Positions 32,678 through 43,386 of a DNA stretch of 64,000 nucleotides are shown in pieces. The notes under the pieces were generated by a model, which saw only the letters and a program-made list of their open reading frames with translations, did not search any database and was not told the origin of the DNA. Each line of letters begins with the position of its first letter. Positions within the stretch are counted from its first letter, which is position 1. Source of the DNA: Helianthus annuus (taxonomy: Eukaryota > Streptophyta > Magnoliopsida > Asterales > Asteraceae); contig NC_035435.2 in assembly GCF_002127325.2 (NCBI RefSeq), positions 8,405,800 to 8,469,799 of the forward strand, in the 5' to 3' direction. A program made the position numbers and the translations under genes.

Positions 32678-34370
32678 TGACGGGTGGTCCGTTGGACAAC
32701 CTTTAAGTGGTTTAAAAAGATTAAAATTCCATGCTTTACTTGGTTATTTGCTTGAACTTAGTAACTACGAGTGTTTGTGACTTTTACAGGTAAAACACAA
32801 GTAATATGGCGAAATCAAAGGGTTGTAAAACATAAAATACATATACACGCATACAATAGTTTTTGGGGGTTTTGACTTTGATAAAAGAAAAGGCACATCA
32901 ACATCAAAGAGATGAGTTGGACGGCACATGCAAGGAGATATCAATCATCCAACATCAACATATAATCATGATTTTTGGGATTCCTTGGACATATAATTGG
33001 CGGCAGACTTGGGAGAAACAAGGAGAGGAATCAACATTAATTTAAGTTGTCAAAAGTAAACATCAACACAAGTGGGCAAGTTGGGCGGCTGGTGTAATTG
33101 GGCCAACACTTTAAGATGGGCGGCACACATGGAGCCTTTGGATTGGGCCGCTTGGAGGCAGACTTTGGTGGATGTGTTTGAAGCAACATCACGTGATAAG
33201 TGGACGGCAATATTAAAAGGTTTTGATTAATACGATAAGATCTTGGAGGTGGGCTTGTCATACATGCACATGAATAATAAATGGGGCGGCACATGTGGGT
33301 GGCTGTGATTGGGCCGCCAAACAACAGCAAACCATTACCACACAAGTGACATCATCACGTGAACTTGGGCAGCCATCACAAGAAGTCAACAAGTAACAAC
33401 ATTAAACCATCATAATCATCATTCCAAGTGGCCGCACATGGGCTGACAACATCACAACAAGTCAACATTGCATCACCGTAAAACAGATAAATCTCATCGT
33501 AAAACATTGAAGGTCACCGTAAATTACGGTTATACCGTAATTTACGGTGGAGGCGACGGACAATTCGTAACTGCCATCATTTATGCAGTTGGGGGTGTGT
33601 CTTTTGGGATATTCTCATCATTGACGGTTCTTAGATACTTTGGGGGCGATTTTGGAGTATTTGCTTGCTTGGTGAACATTTCGAATCATTCGGTTTGTGT
33701 TTTTAATCTTTATGAACATTAGATTGATGTTGATGATGATTCACCGAGCCATGTCCGGCTAAACTCTTCGGTGATCATCCTAGGTGAATGTTTCTAAGAC
33801 TTTTGTGTGTTTAATTTCTGCATTTCTAGAATGATATCTTGCGTTGCATGAATGTCATGGTGTATGTTTGATTGTTTGTAGTGTGTTAATCCATATCACA
33901 ATTTCTAGTCTTAATCGTACGTTCTTGGTGCCGTTGGCAACCGAGATATCACGGGAAGGGTTAGGGTTGGTTATTGGTTAATAGGTCATCGGGAAACAAC
34001 CTCGCGTTATCTAATCCGAGTACTTTGTTCCCTTTTATCACTTCAATCACATATACACGAGTTATGTCTATGTAACTCTTTCTAGTGAACTTGCACACAA
34101 CTGTTTAAAGAAACTGAAACCTAGGGTGATCATTGTTCTCTCCTTATTGTTTAAAACCAACTGTGAATTGATTTAGTTCTTAATTTAGTTTTTCTAAAAC
34201 AACAATCCCCAATCTTGAATTTTAATTTTCTGCAATTTAGTTTAATTTTAGTTTAAATACAAAGCTATACAATCAACACATTTTCCACATATTCCCTGAG
34301 TTCGATACCCTACTACCGCTAACTACAGTTGTTTAGGGATTAAATTTGCGTGACCCACGACATCACGTCA
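32678..34370 (+). repeat. LTR 1 of the Athila-like array
   Basis: 1,693 bp, TGACGGGTGG to ATCACGTCA. It holds a perfect 15-bp inverted repeat at 33515-33549. I noticed no difference from the other two LTRs. Confidence 0.95.
33515..33549. repeat. Perfect 15-bp inverted repeat in the Athila-like LTR
   Basis: CACCGTAAATTACGG and its exact reverse complement flank a TTATA loop. It is also present at 39590-39624 and 45663-45697 in the other LTRs. Upstream, CACCGTAAAA and CATCGTAAAA (about 33475 and 33496) repeat the same half-site. Confidence 0.95.
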
Positions 34371-34375
34371 AATTT

Positions 34376-34393
34376 TGGCGCCGTTGCCGGGGA
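34376..34393 (+). promoter_or_regulatory. Primer-binding site, unit 1 of the array
   Basis: TGGCGCCGTTGCCGGGGA, the PBS that is standard for Athila/Tat elements (Asp-tRNA type). The same site occurs at 40451-40468 in unit 2. Confidence 0.85.
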
Positions 34394-34482
34394 GTAGTGC
34401 GCAACGTGTGTTAGTTTAATAGTTTTGTTTGTTATTTTCGGGTTTACGCTGGTTGTGTTTAGTGTGCAGGTACTTCAGGTGT

Positions 34483-37311
34483 ATGCATACTAGAGGCTCT
34501 CAAAGGTCATCACCGCTATCGTTTGATCCGGAAATTGAAAGAACGCTTAGACAAAACCGAGTTTTAGTGAGAGAAAACAAAATCATTGGTTCACCTACTT
34601 CACCCATTACACCGAGAAATATCATGGCTGATTCTCAGATACCACTTACAACCAGTCAAACAACCTCATCCTTTATACCTACTTCCACCCAACCATCACC
34701 AAACACTACATTACCTAATACCACTGCTGGATTTACACCAACCAATTCCACTCAACCAATCACCACTCAAAATGAGCCTACCATCACTTACGATCCATCC
34801 ACCACAATCCCACCATTATCTCACTTCTTTCCCCCAACTATGGGTCAATCATCATCTACCTTCACAGTTGCACCCAATTCAACTGTTGTGCATACTACTT
34901 CATCTTTTAGACCACAACAACAACAGTCGGGTTTTCAGTATTCGACCATTCCATTTGGGCAAACTTCAGGAATTCAAGGGGGTGGTTATGATGAGGGATT
35001 CGAAGACTTTGAGGGGTATGAAGATGATGGGTATGGTTATGGAGATTATGGTGATCAAGGGGATTTTGGGTATGTTCAAAGTCAATCTCAAGGGATGGCG
35101 AGTGTTGGTGGAATGCAACAACAACAACTTATACCGCAACACATTCGGCCAAGACCACAAGGGCCAACAATCCAACAACCTACTCCATTGCAACAAGTTA
35201 GGCCACAACATGTATACCCACAATTTCAAAGGCCAAATCAATACCCACCGATGCCCCAACAACCAATCGCACCACAAGGGCCTATACCAAGACCAATGGG
35301 TCCTATTCGTCCAAGGGGTCGATTGGGTGTTCCAAGAAGGCATCATAGGGAACAAGCAAGGGGAATAGAGGCACATTTCAGGCCAATCATTACTCAAAAC
35401 CCCTCACCGGTGGTTATCCCTCACAACAACCAAGGGAGAACTTTTGAAGTAAGAACAAACTCGTTGCAAAGTTTACCGAAGTACAAAGGGTTAGCAACGG
35501 AGGAGCCGTATTTCCATCTAGAGGCCTATGACTCAATTTGTAACACTTTTGGGAGTCAAGGTTTTTCGGCCGATGAAGTCAAGTTAGTCTTATTTCAGTT
35601 TTCTTTGGAGGATAAGGCAAAGAAGTGGTTCTACACTTTGCCTTCGGCATCAATATATACATGGGGGGAGATGCAACAAACCTTCTTGGATGAGTTTTAC
35701 ACCGCCCAAAAGACCAATGATGCAAGGAAGGGATTGAGAAGCTTTCAACAACAACATGGTGAGATGTTTCATGAGGCGTTTGAGCGCTTCAATATGATGA
35801 TTAAAAATTGCCCTCACCATGGGATTGAATTATGGGAGTTGATGAATGCCTTTCATGAGGGGTTGAGTGCCGAAGACGCACGTGATTTGATGTCTATCAC
35901 CGGTGGGACTTTTGGAACAAACTATGAGAATGAAGATTGGGAGTTCTTGGAAAGCATGGCAACTACATCAAAGAGGAAAGCTCAAGCCTCAAGAAGAGCC
36001 CGACCGACCACTAACCGACCTCAAGTGCACGCCATAGATGATGGTAATGTTCAAACCACTAACCAAATTTATGATGTTTGTGCTTTGTGTAATGAGATAG
36101 GTCATGCGGCTGCAAATTGCCAAGGAATGGTGGAAGGGCAATATGAAGAGGTGCATGCGATTCAAGGTCAAGGTCAAGGAGTGGGTGGTAGAAATTACAA
36201 CAATATGAATTCTAACACTTACCACCCCGGATTGAGGAACCATCCGAATTTTCGCTATGGGAATCCTTCAAATCAAGCTAACCCGAATTTCCAAGGAAAC
36301 CAAGGATTTCAAAGGCAATATCAAACGGGTCAAAGCTTTTCGGGTGGGAATGAGATGATGGAGATGTTGAAGGCGATGCAAAGTGAAATGCAACGAATGA
36401 ACCAACGTGATGAGGCTCGGATGCAAAAGGACGAGGTTCGTGACAAAAGCATCCAATCGTTGACTACTCAAATGGGTCAACTTGCAAGTGACGTGGCGAT
36501 GTTAAAGAAAGCAAAAGGCCAGCTACCGAGTGATACGGTGCCAAATCCCAAGAACATAAAAAGCATCAACATCAATGTGGTAAGCACCGTTCCAAATACT
36601 AAATTTAATGAAAAATGTCTAACATCTTCTTGTCAAGTGAATGCAGGTTTGGAAAAAGATGCCGAAGTTGAGAATGATAAAGAGTGTGAAGCGCCAATCG
36701 TGCCTATCCGTGTGGGAAAATTAAAAATCCCTCACGCATTGTTGGACTACGGGGCAAGCATGAGTGTGCTACCAAGTGATTTATACGATATGTACGACTT
36801 TGGTCCACTTGAAGGTATAGACACCATGGTGAGCTTGGCGGATGGAAGTTGGAGGCGTCCACGGGGAATGGTAAGGAATGTTAAGATTCAGTTGGGAGAA
36901 TTTGAATACCCGGTGGATTTTCTAGTTTTGGACTATGCTTCTACCAACATGGCATCACAACAAAGGGTGATTTTAGGTCGACCGTTTCTCTATACGGCAA
37001 ATGCTCAAATTGATTGTAGAGAAGGAATTATTACCATGACCGAAAAGAACCGTAGGTTGTATTTTGATGTTCAAACTAAAGGGATTAGTTATGAGTCCAT
37101 TGAGAGGAAGGGTGGTGAGTCTAGTGATTGTATGAAAAACGTGTTACCACGAATGAGGAAAAAACACCCACCGGACTGTGAAGAAACATATATGGGTGCG
37201 AGCAAGAGTGTATTTGAGTACCCACCGAGTCAAAATGAGACGGATGCATTGTGCCCAATGATAAGCTACAGTGGGGGAGGTGATAGGAACCGATTCTTTG
37301 AGCCACCATAA
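34483..37311 (+). CDS. Athila/Tat-like gag-protease, unit 1
   Basis: 942 codons from MHTRGSQRSSPLSFDPEIER; the frame is also open upstream to a Met at 34429, but this start matches the FDPEIER opening of the family. Order: a Pro/Gln/Thr-rich N-terminus, a Gly/Tyr/Asp-rich stretch (residues about 160-200), the gag capsid domain (PYFHLEAYDSICNTFGSQGF, KAKKWFYTLPSASIYTWGEM), a CCHC knuckle CALCNEIGHAAANC at about 533-546, and a retropepsin with ALLDYGASMSVLP near 755 and ILGRPFL near 830. The catalytic triad reads D-Y-G rather than the usual D-L-G or D-S/T-G. It ends about 1.4 kb before the LTR without RT or integrase. Gag would assemble particles; pol must come from elsewhere. Confidence 0.9.
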   Translation: MHTRGSQRSSPLSFDPEIERTLRQNRVLVRENKIIGSPTSPITPRNIMADSQIPLTTSQTTSSFIPTSTQPSPNTTLPNTTAGFTPTNSTQPITTQNEPTITYDPSTTIPPLSHFFPPTMGQSSSTFTVAPNSTVVHTTSSFRPQQQQSGFQYSTIPFGQTSGIQGGGYDEGFEDFEGYEDDGYGYGDYGDQGDFGYVQSQSQGMASVGGMQQQQLIPQHIRPRPQGPTIQQPTPLQQVRPQHVYPQFQRPNQYPPMPQQPIAPQGPIPRPMGPIRPRGRLGVPRRHHREQARGIEAHFRPIITQNPSPVVIPHNNQGRTFEVRTNSLQSLPKYKGLATEEPYFHLEAYDSICNTFGSQGFSADEVKLVLFQFSLEDKAKKWFYTLPSASIYTWGEMQQTFLDEFYTAQKTNDARKGLRSFQQQHGEMFHEAFERFNMMIKNCPHHGIELWELMNAFHEGLSAEDARDLMSITGGTFGTNYENEDWEFLESMATTSKRKAQASRRARPTTNRPQVHAIDDGNVQTTNQIYDVCALCNEIGHAAANCQGMVEGQYEEVHAIQGQGQGVGGRNYNNMNSNTYHPGLRNHPNFRYGNPSNQANPNFQGNQGFQRQYQTGQSFSGGNEMMEMLKAMQSEMQRMNQRDEARMQKDEVRDKSIQSLTTQMGQLASDVAMLKKAKGQLPSDTVPNPKNIKSININVVSTVPNTKFNEKCLTSSCQVNAGLEKDAEVENDKECEAPIVPIRVGKLKIPHALLDYGASMSVLPSDLYDMYDFGPLEGIDTMVSLADGSWRRPRGMVRNVKIQLGEFEYPVDFLVLDYASTNMASQQRVILGRPFLYTANAQIDCREGIITMTEKNRRLYFDVQTKGISYESIERKGGESSDCMKNVLPRMRKKHPPDCEETYMGASKSVFEYPPSQNETDALCPMISYSGGGDRNRFFEPP

Positions 37312-38752
37312 ATAGTGGTGGCACGGTCTGGCTGAAGACTCGAAACTTAGCGCTGCTCGGGAGGCAACCCGGGATTTTATATTGATCTTGTTGTTTATCT
37401 TTCTATGTTTCAGGGCCATGGCAACACTCAAGTGTGGGGAGGATGTACGGATATTTGGGTGAAGGTGGTGATAGGAAGTCGGATTATCTACAACATCTGT
37501 TGTGGCAAACTTCACCAGGTCGATGTACTCTTTCTTTAGTCTTGTTGTGTTCTTTAGCTTTGAAATATTGGTAGTTAGTTTGTTTGGTGGTGTCATGTTT
37601 AAAAAAAAAATTATAAAATGAAAAGTATAAAAAAAAAAAAAAAAGAAATTTGGGTTTGAGAATTTAAGCAATTGTTGATGTTTTTGGTTAAAGCGATCCT
37701 TTCCTCAAAGCCATACATTGGGACAATGTATCCCAAGTGTGGGGATGGGGGAAATTTTTGTGAGTTTTAAAAAAAAAAAAAAAAAAATTTGTAAATCCGA
37801 GCGAAAATTGTTAAAATTTGAAAACTTGATATTGTGCCATTTGACACACCGACACCCATTCCTAGTCTTTTCTTGGTGAGGATTTGAGCCACACATGATT
37901 GTTATTGATATTTCATTGTTTGAGTGGCGGTGTGTGTTGTGTGTTAATAGAACTTGTGTGTGAATACTTGTTAAATCCTAGAATTAGCATGCTTTTGAAA
38001 ATGATAGGGGGACTTTTAGGAAGCCTCGTCTAGATGTGTGAAAGTGCGGGATTGGTGGGTTGGACCTCATACGTTACATATATGAGCTTGGTATTGTGAG
38101 GGGTGGGGGTTTGGTCTTTAGAAAGCCATGTTGAGCCTTAGACCATTCGATTGTAACCCGAACCTACTTCCTACAAAAATTTTACCTTTTGAGATGACCC
38201 GGTTTAGGAGATTTAGTTTGTAGTATTGATGTTCTTGCATATATTGTTGAGTTTGATGTGTAAAAAAAAAAAAAAGAAAAGAAAAATATGAGAAAAATAC
38301 AAAAAGAAGTATTTAGTTGCAATAGAGTTGAGAATGTCAAGAAGCTTTGTATATATTTTTTTTTGGTGTTTGTTTCGTAGTAGTAGACATAAAAATACCG
38401 GGTCAAATCAATTAGCTCTCACATATATATTCCACCATTTTCCTACCTTGACACCTAGCCCCGTTACAACCCGCAAGTCCCTTTGATTCTAAGCATGTTA
38501 GATATTTGTTAGGAGGAAACTTGATTTTTATACAAGCTTATTGTCGCGCACACACACACGCATTGAGTGGTGTAGCATTATGCTAATAATTTTTGTTACC
38601 GAGAGATTTTTGTGAGGGGTGTGTCTTGTGGTATGATGGAAGGTTAGTAAAAGGACGGCACATTTAGCTTGGTTTGCATAATTGATCGCTTGTGGTTTTG
38701 AATAGTTGTTGAATGGGTTGCTTGGGACAAGCAACGGGTAAGTGTGGGGATG
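37312..38752 (+). other. Non-coding 3' region of array unit 1
   Basis: About 1.44 kb after the gag-protease stop, with no gene. It has GCGCTGCTCGGGAGGCAACC (from 37350), a hairpin-like motif I know from the 3' part of Athila-type elements, and then a 3' splice-site-like TCTATGTTTCAG. A-tracts lie near 37608, 37630, 37770 and 38263. The word AAGTGTGGGGA occurs at 37430, 37735 and 38740; the last copy is the polypurine tract next to the LTR. All of this is repeated at 43387-44825. Confidence 0.8.
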
Positions 38753-40445
38753 TGACGGGTGGTCCGTTGGACAACCTTTAAGTGGTTTAAAAAGATTAAA
38801 ATTCCATGCTTTACTTGGTTATTTGCTTGAACTTAGTAACTACGAGTGTTTGTGACTTTTACAGGTAAAACACAAGTAATATGGCGAAATCAAAGGGTTG
38901 TAAAACATAAAATACATATACACGCATACAATAGTTTTTGGGGGTTTTGACTTTGATAAAAGAAAAGGCACATCAACATCAAAGAGATGAGTTGGACGGC
39001 ACATGCAAGGAGATATCAATCATCCAACATCAACATATAATCATGATTTTTGGGATTCCTTGGACATATAATTGGCGGCAGACTTGGGAGAAACAAGGAG
39101 AGGAATCAACATTAATTTAAGTTGTCAAAAGTAAACATCAACACAAGTGGGCAAGTTGGGCGGCTGGTGTAATTGGGCCAACACTTTAAGATGGGCGGCA
39201 CACATGGAGCCTTTGGATTGGGCCGCTTGGAGGCAGACTTTGGTGGATGTGTTTGAAGCAACATCACGTGATAAGTGGACGGCAATATTAAAAGGTTTTG
39301 ATTAATACGATAAGATCTTGGAGGTGGGCTTGTCATACATGCACATGAATAATAAATGGGGCGGCACATGTGGGTGGCTGTGATTGGGCCGCCAAACAAC
39401 AGCAAACCATTACCACACAAGTGACATCATCACGTGAACTTGGGCAGCCATCACAAGAAGTCAACAAGTAACAACATTAAACCATCATAATCATCATTCC
39501 AAGTGGCCGCACATGGGCTGACAACATCACAACAAGTCAACATTGCATCACCGTAAAACAGATAAATCTCATCGTAAAACATTGAAGGTCACCGTAAATT
39601 ACGGTTATACCGTAATTTACGGTGGAGGCGACGGACAATTCGTAACTGCCATCATTTATGCAGTTGGGGGTGTGTCTTTTGGGATATTCTCATCATTGAC
39701 GGTTCTTAGATACTTTGGGGGCGATTTTGGAGTATTTGCTTGCTTGGTGAACATTTCGAATCATTCGGTTTGTGTTTTTAATCTTTATGAACATTAGATT
39801 GATGTTGATGATGATTCACCGAGCCATGTCCGGCTAAACTCTTCGGTGATCATCCTAGGTGAATGTTTCTAAGACTTTTGTGTGTTTAATTTCTGCATTT
39901 CTAGAATGATATCTTGCGTTGCATGAATGTCATGGTGTATGTTTGATTGTTTGTAGTGTGTTAATCCATATCACAATTTCTAGTCTTAATCGTACGTTCT
40001 TGGTGCCGTTGGCAACCGAGATATCACGGGAAGGGTTAGGGTTGGTTATTGGTTAATAGGTCATCGGGAAACAACCTCGCGTTATCTAATCCGAGTACTT
40101 TGTTCCCTTTTATCACTTCAATCACATATACACGAGTTATGTCTATGTAACTCTTTCTAGTGAACTTGCACACAACTGTTTAAAGAAACTGAAACCTAGG
40201 GTGATCATTGTTCTCTCCTTATTGTTTAAAACCAACTGTGAATTGATTTAGTTCTTAATTTAGTTTTTCTAAAACAACAATCCCCAATCTTGAATTTTAA
40301 TTTTCTGCAATTTAGTTTAATTTTAGTTTAAATACAAAGCTATACAATCAACACATTTTCCACATATTCCCTGAGTTCGATACCCTACTACCGCTAACTA
40401 CAGTTGTTTAGGGATTAAATTTGCGTGACCCACGACATCACGTCA
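38753..40445 (+). repeat. LTR 2 (shared middle LTR) of the array
   Basis: 1,693 bp. It has the unit-1 polypurine tract on its left and the unit-2 PBS on its right, so it serves as the 3' LTR of unit 1 and the 5' LTR of unit 2. Confidence 0.95.
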
Positions 40446-40557
40446 AATTTTGGCGCCGTTGCCGGGGAGTAGTGCGCAACGTGTGTTAGTTTAATAGTTT
40501 TGTTTGTTATTTTCGGGTTTACGCTGGTTGTGTTTAGTGTGCAGGTACTTCAGGTGT

Positions 40558-43386
40558 ATGCATACTAGAGGCTCTCAAAGGTCATCACCGCTATCGTTTG
40601 ATCCGGAAATTGAAAGAACGCTTAGACAAAACCGAGTTTTAGTGAGAGAAAACAAAATCATTGGTTCACCTACTTCACCCATTACACCGAGAAATATCAT
40701 GGCTGATTCTCAGATACCACTTACAACCAGTCAAACAACCTCATCCTTTATACCTACTTCCACCCAACCATCACCAAACACTACATTACCTAATACCACT
40801 GCTGGATTTACACCAACCAATTCCACTCAACCAATCACCACTCAAAATGAGCCTACCATCACTTATGATCCATCCACCACAATCCCACCATTATCTCACT
40901 TCTTTCCCCCAACTATGGGTCAATCATCATCTACCTTCACAGTTGCACCCAATTCAACTGTTGTGCATACTACTTCATCTTTTAGACCACAACAACAACA
41001 GTCGGGTTTTCAGTATTCGACCATTCCATTTGGGCAAACTTCAGGAATTCAAGGGGGTGGTTATGATGAGGGATTCGAAGACTTTGAGGGGTATGAAGAT
41101 GATGGGTATGGTTATGGAGATTATGGTGATCAAGGGGATTTTGGGTATGTTCAAAGTCAATCTCAAGGGATGGCGAGTGTTGGTGGAATGCAACAACAAC
41201 AACTTATACCGCAACACATTCGGCCAAGACCACAAGGGCCAACAATCCAACAACCTACTCCATTGCAACAAGTTAGGCCACAACATGTATACCCACAATT
41301 TCAAAGGCCAAATCAATACCCACCGATGCCCCAACAACCAATCGCACCACAAGGGCCTATACCAAGACCAATGGGTCCTATTCGTCCAAGGGGTCGATTG
41401 GGTGTTCCAAGAAGGCATCATAGGGAACAAGCAAGGGGAATAGAGGCACATTTCAGGCCAATCATTACTCAAAACCCCTCACCGGTGGTTATCCCTCACA
41501 ACAACCAAGGGAGAACTTTTGAAGTAAGAACAAACTCGTTGCAAAGTTTACCGAAGTACAAAGGGTTAGCAACGGAGGAGCCGTATTTCCATCTAGAGGC
41601 CTATGACTCAATTTGTAACACTTTTGGGAGTCAAGGTTTTTCGGCCGATGAAGTCAAGTTAGTCTTATTTCAGTTTTCTTTGGAGGATAAGGCAAAGAAG
41701 TGGTTCTACACTTTGCCTTCGGCATCAATATATACATGGGGGGAGATGCAACAAACCTTCTTGGATGAGTTTTACACCGCCCAAAAGACCAATGATGCAA
41801 GGAAGGGATTGAGAAGCTTTCAACAACAACATGGTGAGATGTTTCATGAGGCGTTTGAGCGCTTCAATATGATGATTAAAAATTGCCCTCACCATGGGAT
41901 TGAATTATGGGAGTTGATGAATGCCTTTCATGAGGGGTTGAGTGCCGAAGACGCACGTGATTTGATGTCTATCACCGGTGGGACTTTTGGAACAAACTAT
42001 GAGAATGAAGATTGGGAGTTCTTGGAAAGCATGGCAACTACATCAAAGAGGAAAGCTCAAGCCTCAAGAAGAGCCCGACCGACCACTAACCGACCTCAAG
42101 TGCACGCCATAGATGATGGTAATGTTCAAACCACTAACCAAATTTATGATGTTTGTGCTTTGTGTAATGAGATAGGTCATGCGGCTGCAAATTGCCAAGG
42201 AATGGTGGAAGGGCAATATGAAGAGGTGCATGCGATTCAAGGTCAAGGTCAAGGAGTGGGTGGTAGAAATTACAACAATATGAATTCTAACACTTACCAC
42301 CCCGGATTGAGGAACCATCCGAATTTTCGCTATGGGAATCCTTCAAATCAAGCTAACCCGAATTTCCAAGGAAACCAAGGATTTCAAAGGCAATATCAAA
42401 CGGGTCAAAGCTTTTCGGGTGGGAATGAGATGATGGAGATGTTGAAGGCGATGCAAAGTGAAATGCAACGAATGAACCAACGTGATGAGGCTCGGATGCA
42501 AAAGGACGAGGTTCGTGACAAAAGCATCCAATCGTTGACTACTCAAATGGGTCAACTTGCAAGTGACGTGGCGATGTTAAAGAAAGCAAAAGGCCAGCTA
42601 CCGAGTGATACGGTGCCAAATCCCAAGAACATAAAAAGCATTAACATCAATGTGGTAAGCACCGTTCCAAATACTAAATTTAATGAAAAATGTCTAACAT
42701 CTTCTTGTCAAGTGAATGCAGGTTTGGAAAAAGATGCCGAAGTTGAGAATGATAAAGAGTGTGAAGCGCCAATCGTGCCTATCCGTGTGGGAAAATTAAA
42801 AATCCCTCACGCATTGTTGGACTACGGGGCAAGCATGAGTGTGCTACCAAGTGATTTATACGATATGTACGACTTTGGTCCACTTGAAGGTATAGACACC
42901 ATGGTGAGCTTGGCGGATGGAAGTTGGAGGCGTCCACGGGGAATGGTAAGGAATGTTAAGATTCAGTTGGGAGAATTTGAATACCCGGTGGATTTTCTAG
43001 TTTTGGACTATGCTTCTACCAACATGGCATCACAACAAAGGGTGATTTTAGGTCGACCGTTTCTCTATACGGCAAATGCTCAAATTGATTGTAGAGAAGG
43101 AATTATTACCATGACCGAAAAGAACCGTAGGTTGTATTTTGATGTTCAAACTAAAGGGATTAGTTATGAGTCCATTGAGAGGAAGGGTGGTGAGTCTAGT
43201 GATTGTATGAAAAACGTGTTACCACGAATGAGGAAAAAACACCCACCGGACTGTGAAGAAACATATATGGGTGCGAGCAAGAGTGTATTTGAGTACCCAC
43301 CGAGTCAAAATGAGACGGATGCATTGTGCCCAATGATAAGCTACAGTGGGGGAGGTGATAGGAACCGATTCTTTGAGCCACCATAA
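40558..43386 (+). CDS. Athila/Tat-like gag-protease, unit 2
   Basis: Same length and protein as unit 1 (34483-37311); the only base changes I noticed are silent (for example GAC to TAT-type third-position changes near 40867 and 42641). Capsid, CCHC knuckle and D-Y-G retropepsin are all intact. Two open copies at such low divergence show that the duplication is recent; selection on the protein cannot be judged from two changes. As in unit 1, there is no RT, RNase H or integrase. Confidence 0.9.
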   Translation: MHTRGSQRSSPLSFDPEIERTLRQNRVLVRENKIIGSPTSPITPRNIMADSQIPLTTSQTTSSFIPTSTQPSPNTTLPNTTAGFTPTNSTQPITTQNEPTITYDPSTTIPPLSHFFPPTMGQSSSTFTVAPNSTVVHTTSSFRPQQQQSGFQYSTIPFGQTSGIQGGGYDEGFEDFEGYEDDGYGYGDYGDQGDFGYVQSQSQGMASVGGMQQQQLIPQHIRPRPQGPTIQQPTPLQQVRPQHVYPQFQRPNQYPPMPQQPIAPQGPIPRPMGPIRPRGRLGVPRRHHREQARGIEAHFRPIITQNPSPVVIPHNNQGRTFEVRTNSLQSLPKYKGLATEEPYFHLEAYDSICNTFGSQGFSADEVKLVLFQFSLEDKAKKWFYTLPSASIYTWGEMQQTFLDEFYTAQKTNDARKGLRSFQQQHGEMFHEAFERFNMMIKNCPHHGIELWELMNAFHEGLSAEDARDLMSITGGTFGTNYENEDWEFLESMATTSKRKAQASRRARPTTNRPQVHAIDDGNVQTTNQIYDVCALCNEIGHAAANCQGMVEGQYEEVHAIQGQGQGVGGRNYNNMNSNTYHPGLRNHPNFRYGNPSNQANPNFQGNQGFQRQYQTGQSFSGGNEMMEMLKAMQSEMQRMNQRDEARMQKDEVRDKSIQSLTTQMGQLASDVAMLKKAKGQLPSDTVPNPKNIKSININVVSTVPNTKFNEKCLTSSCQVNAGLEKDAEVENDKECEAPIVPIRVGKLKIPHALLDYGASMSVLPSDLYDMYDFGPLEGIDTMVSLADGSWRRPRGMVRNVKIQLGEFEYPVDFLVLDYASTNMASQQRVILGRPFLYTANAQIDCREGIITMTEKNRRLYFDVQTKGISYESIERKGGESSDCMKNVLPRMRKKHPPDCEETYMGASKSVFEYPPSQNETDALCPMISYSGGGDRNRFFEPP

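Noticed and set aside
32863..33722. Short frames inside the Athila-like LTR that occur three times unchanged
   Set aside because: They are identical because the LTRs are identical, not because of coding selection; no domain is present.
34586..35368. Long His/Leu-rich frame inside the gag-protease gene, and its copy at 40661-41443
   Set aside because: Overlaps the real gag frame in another phase; its composition mirrors the Pro/Gln-rich coding strand.
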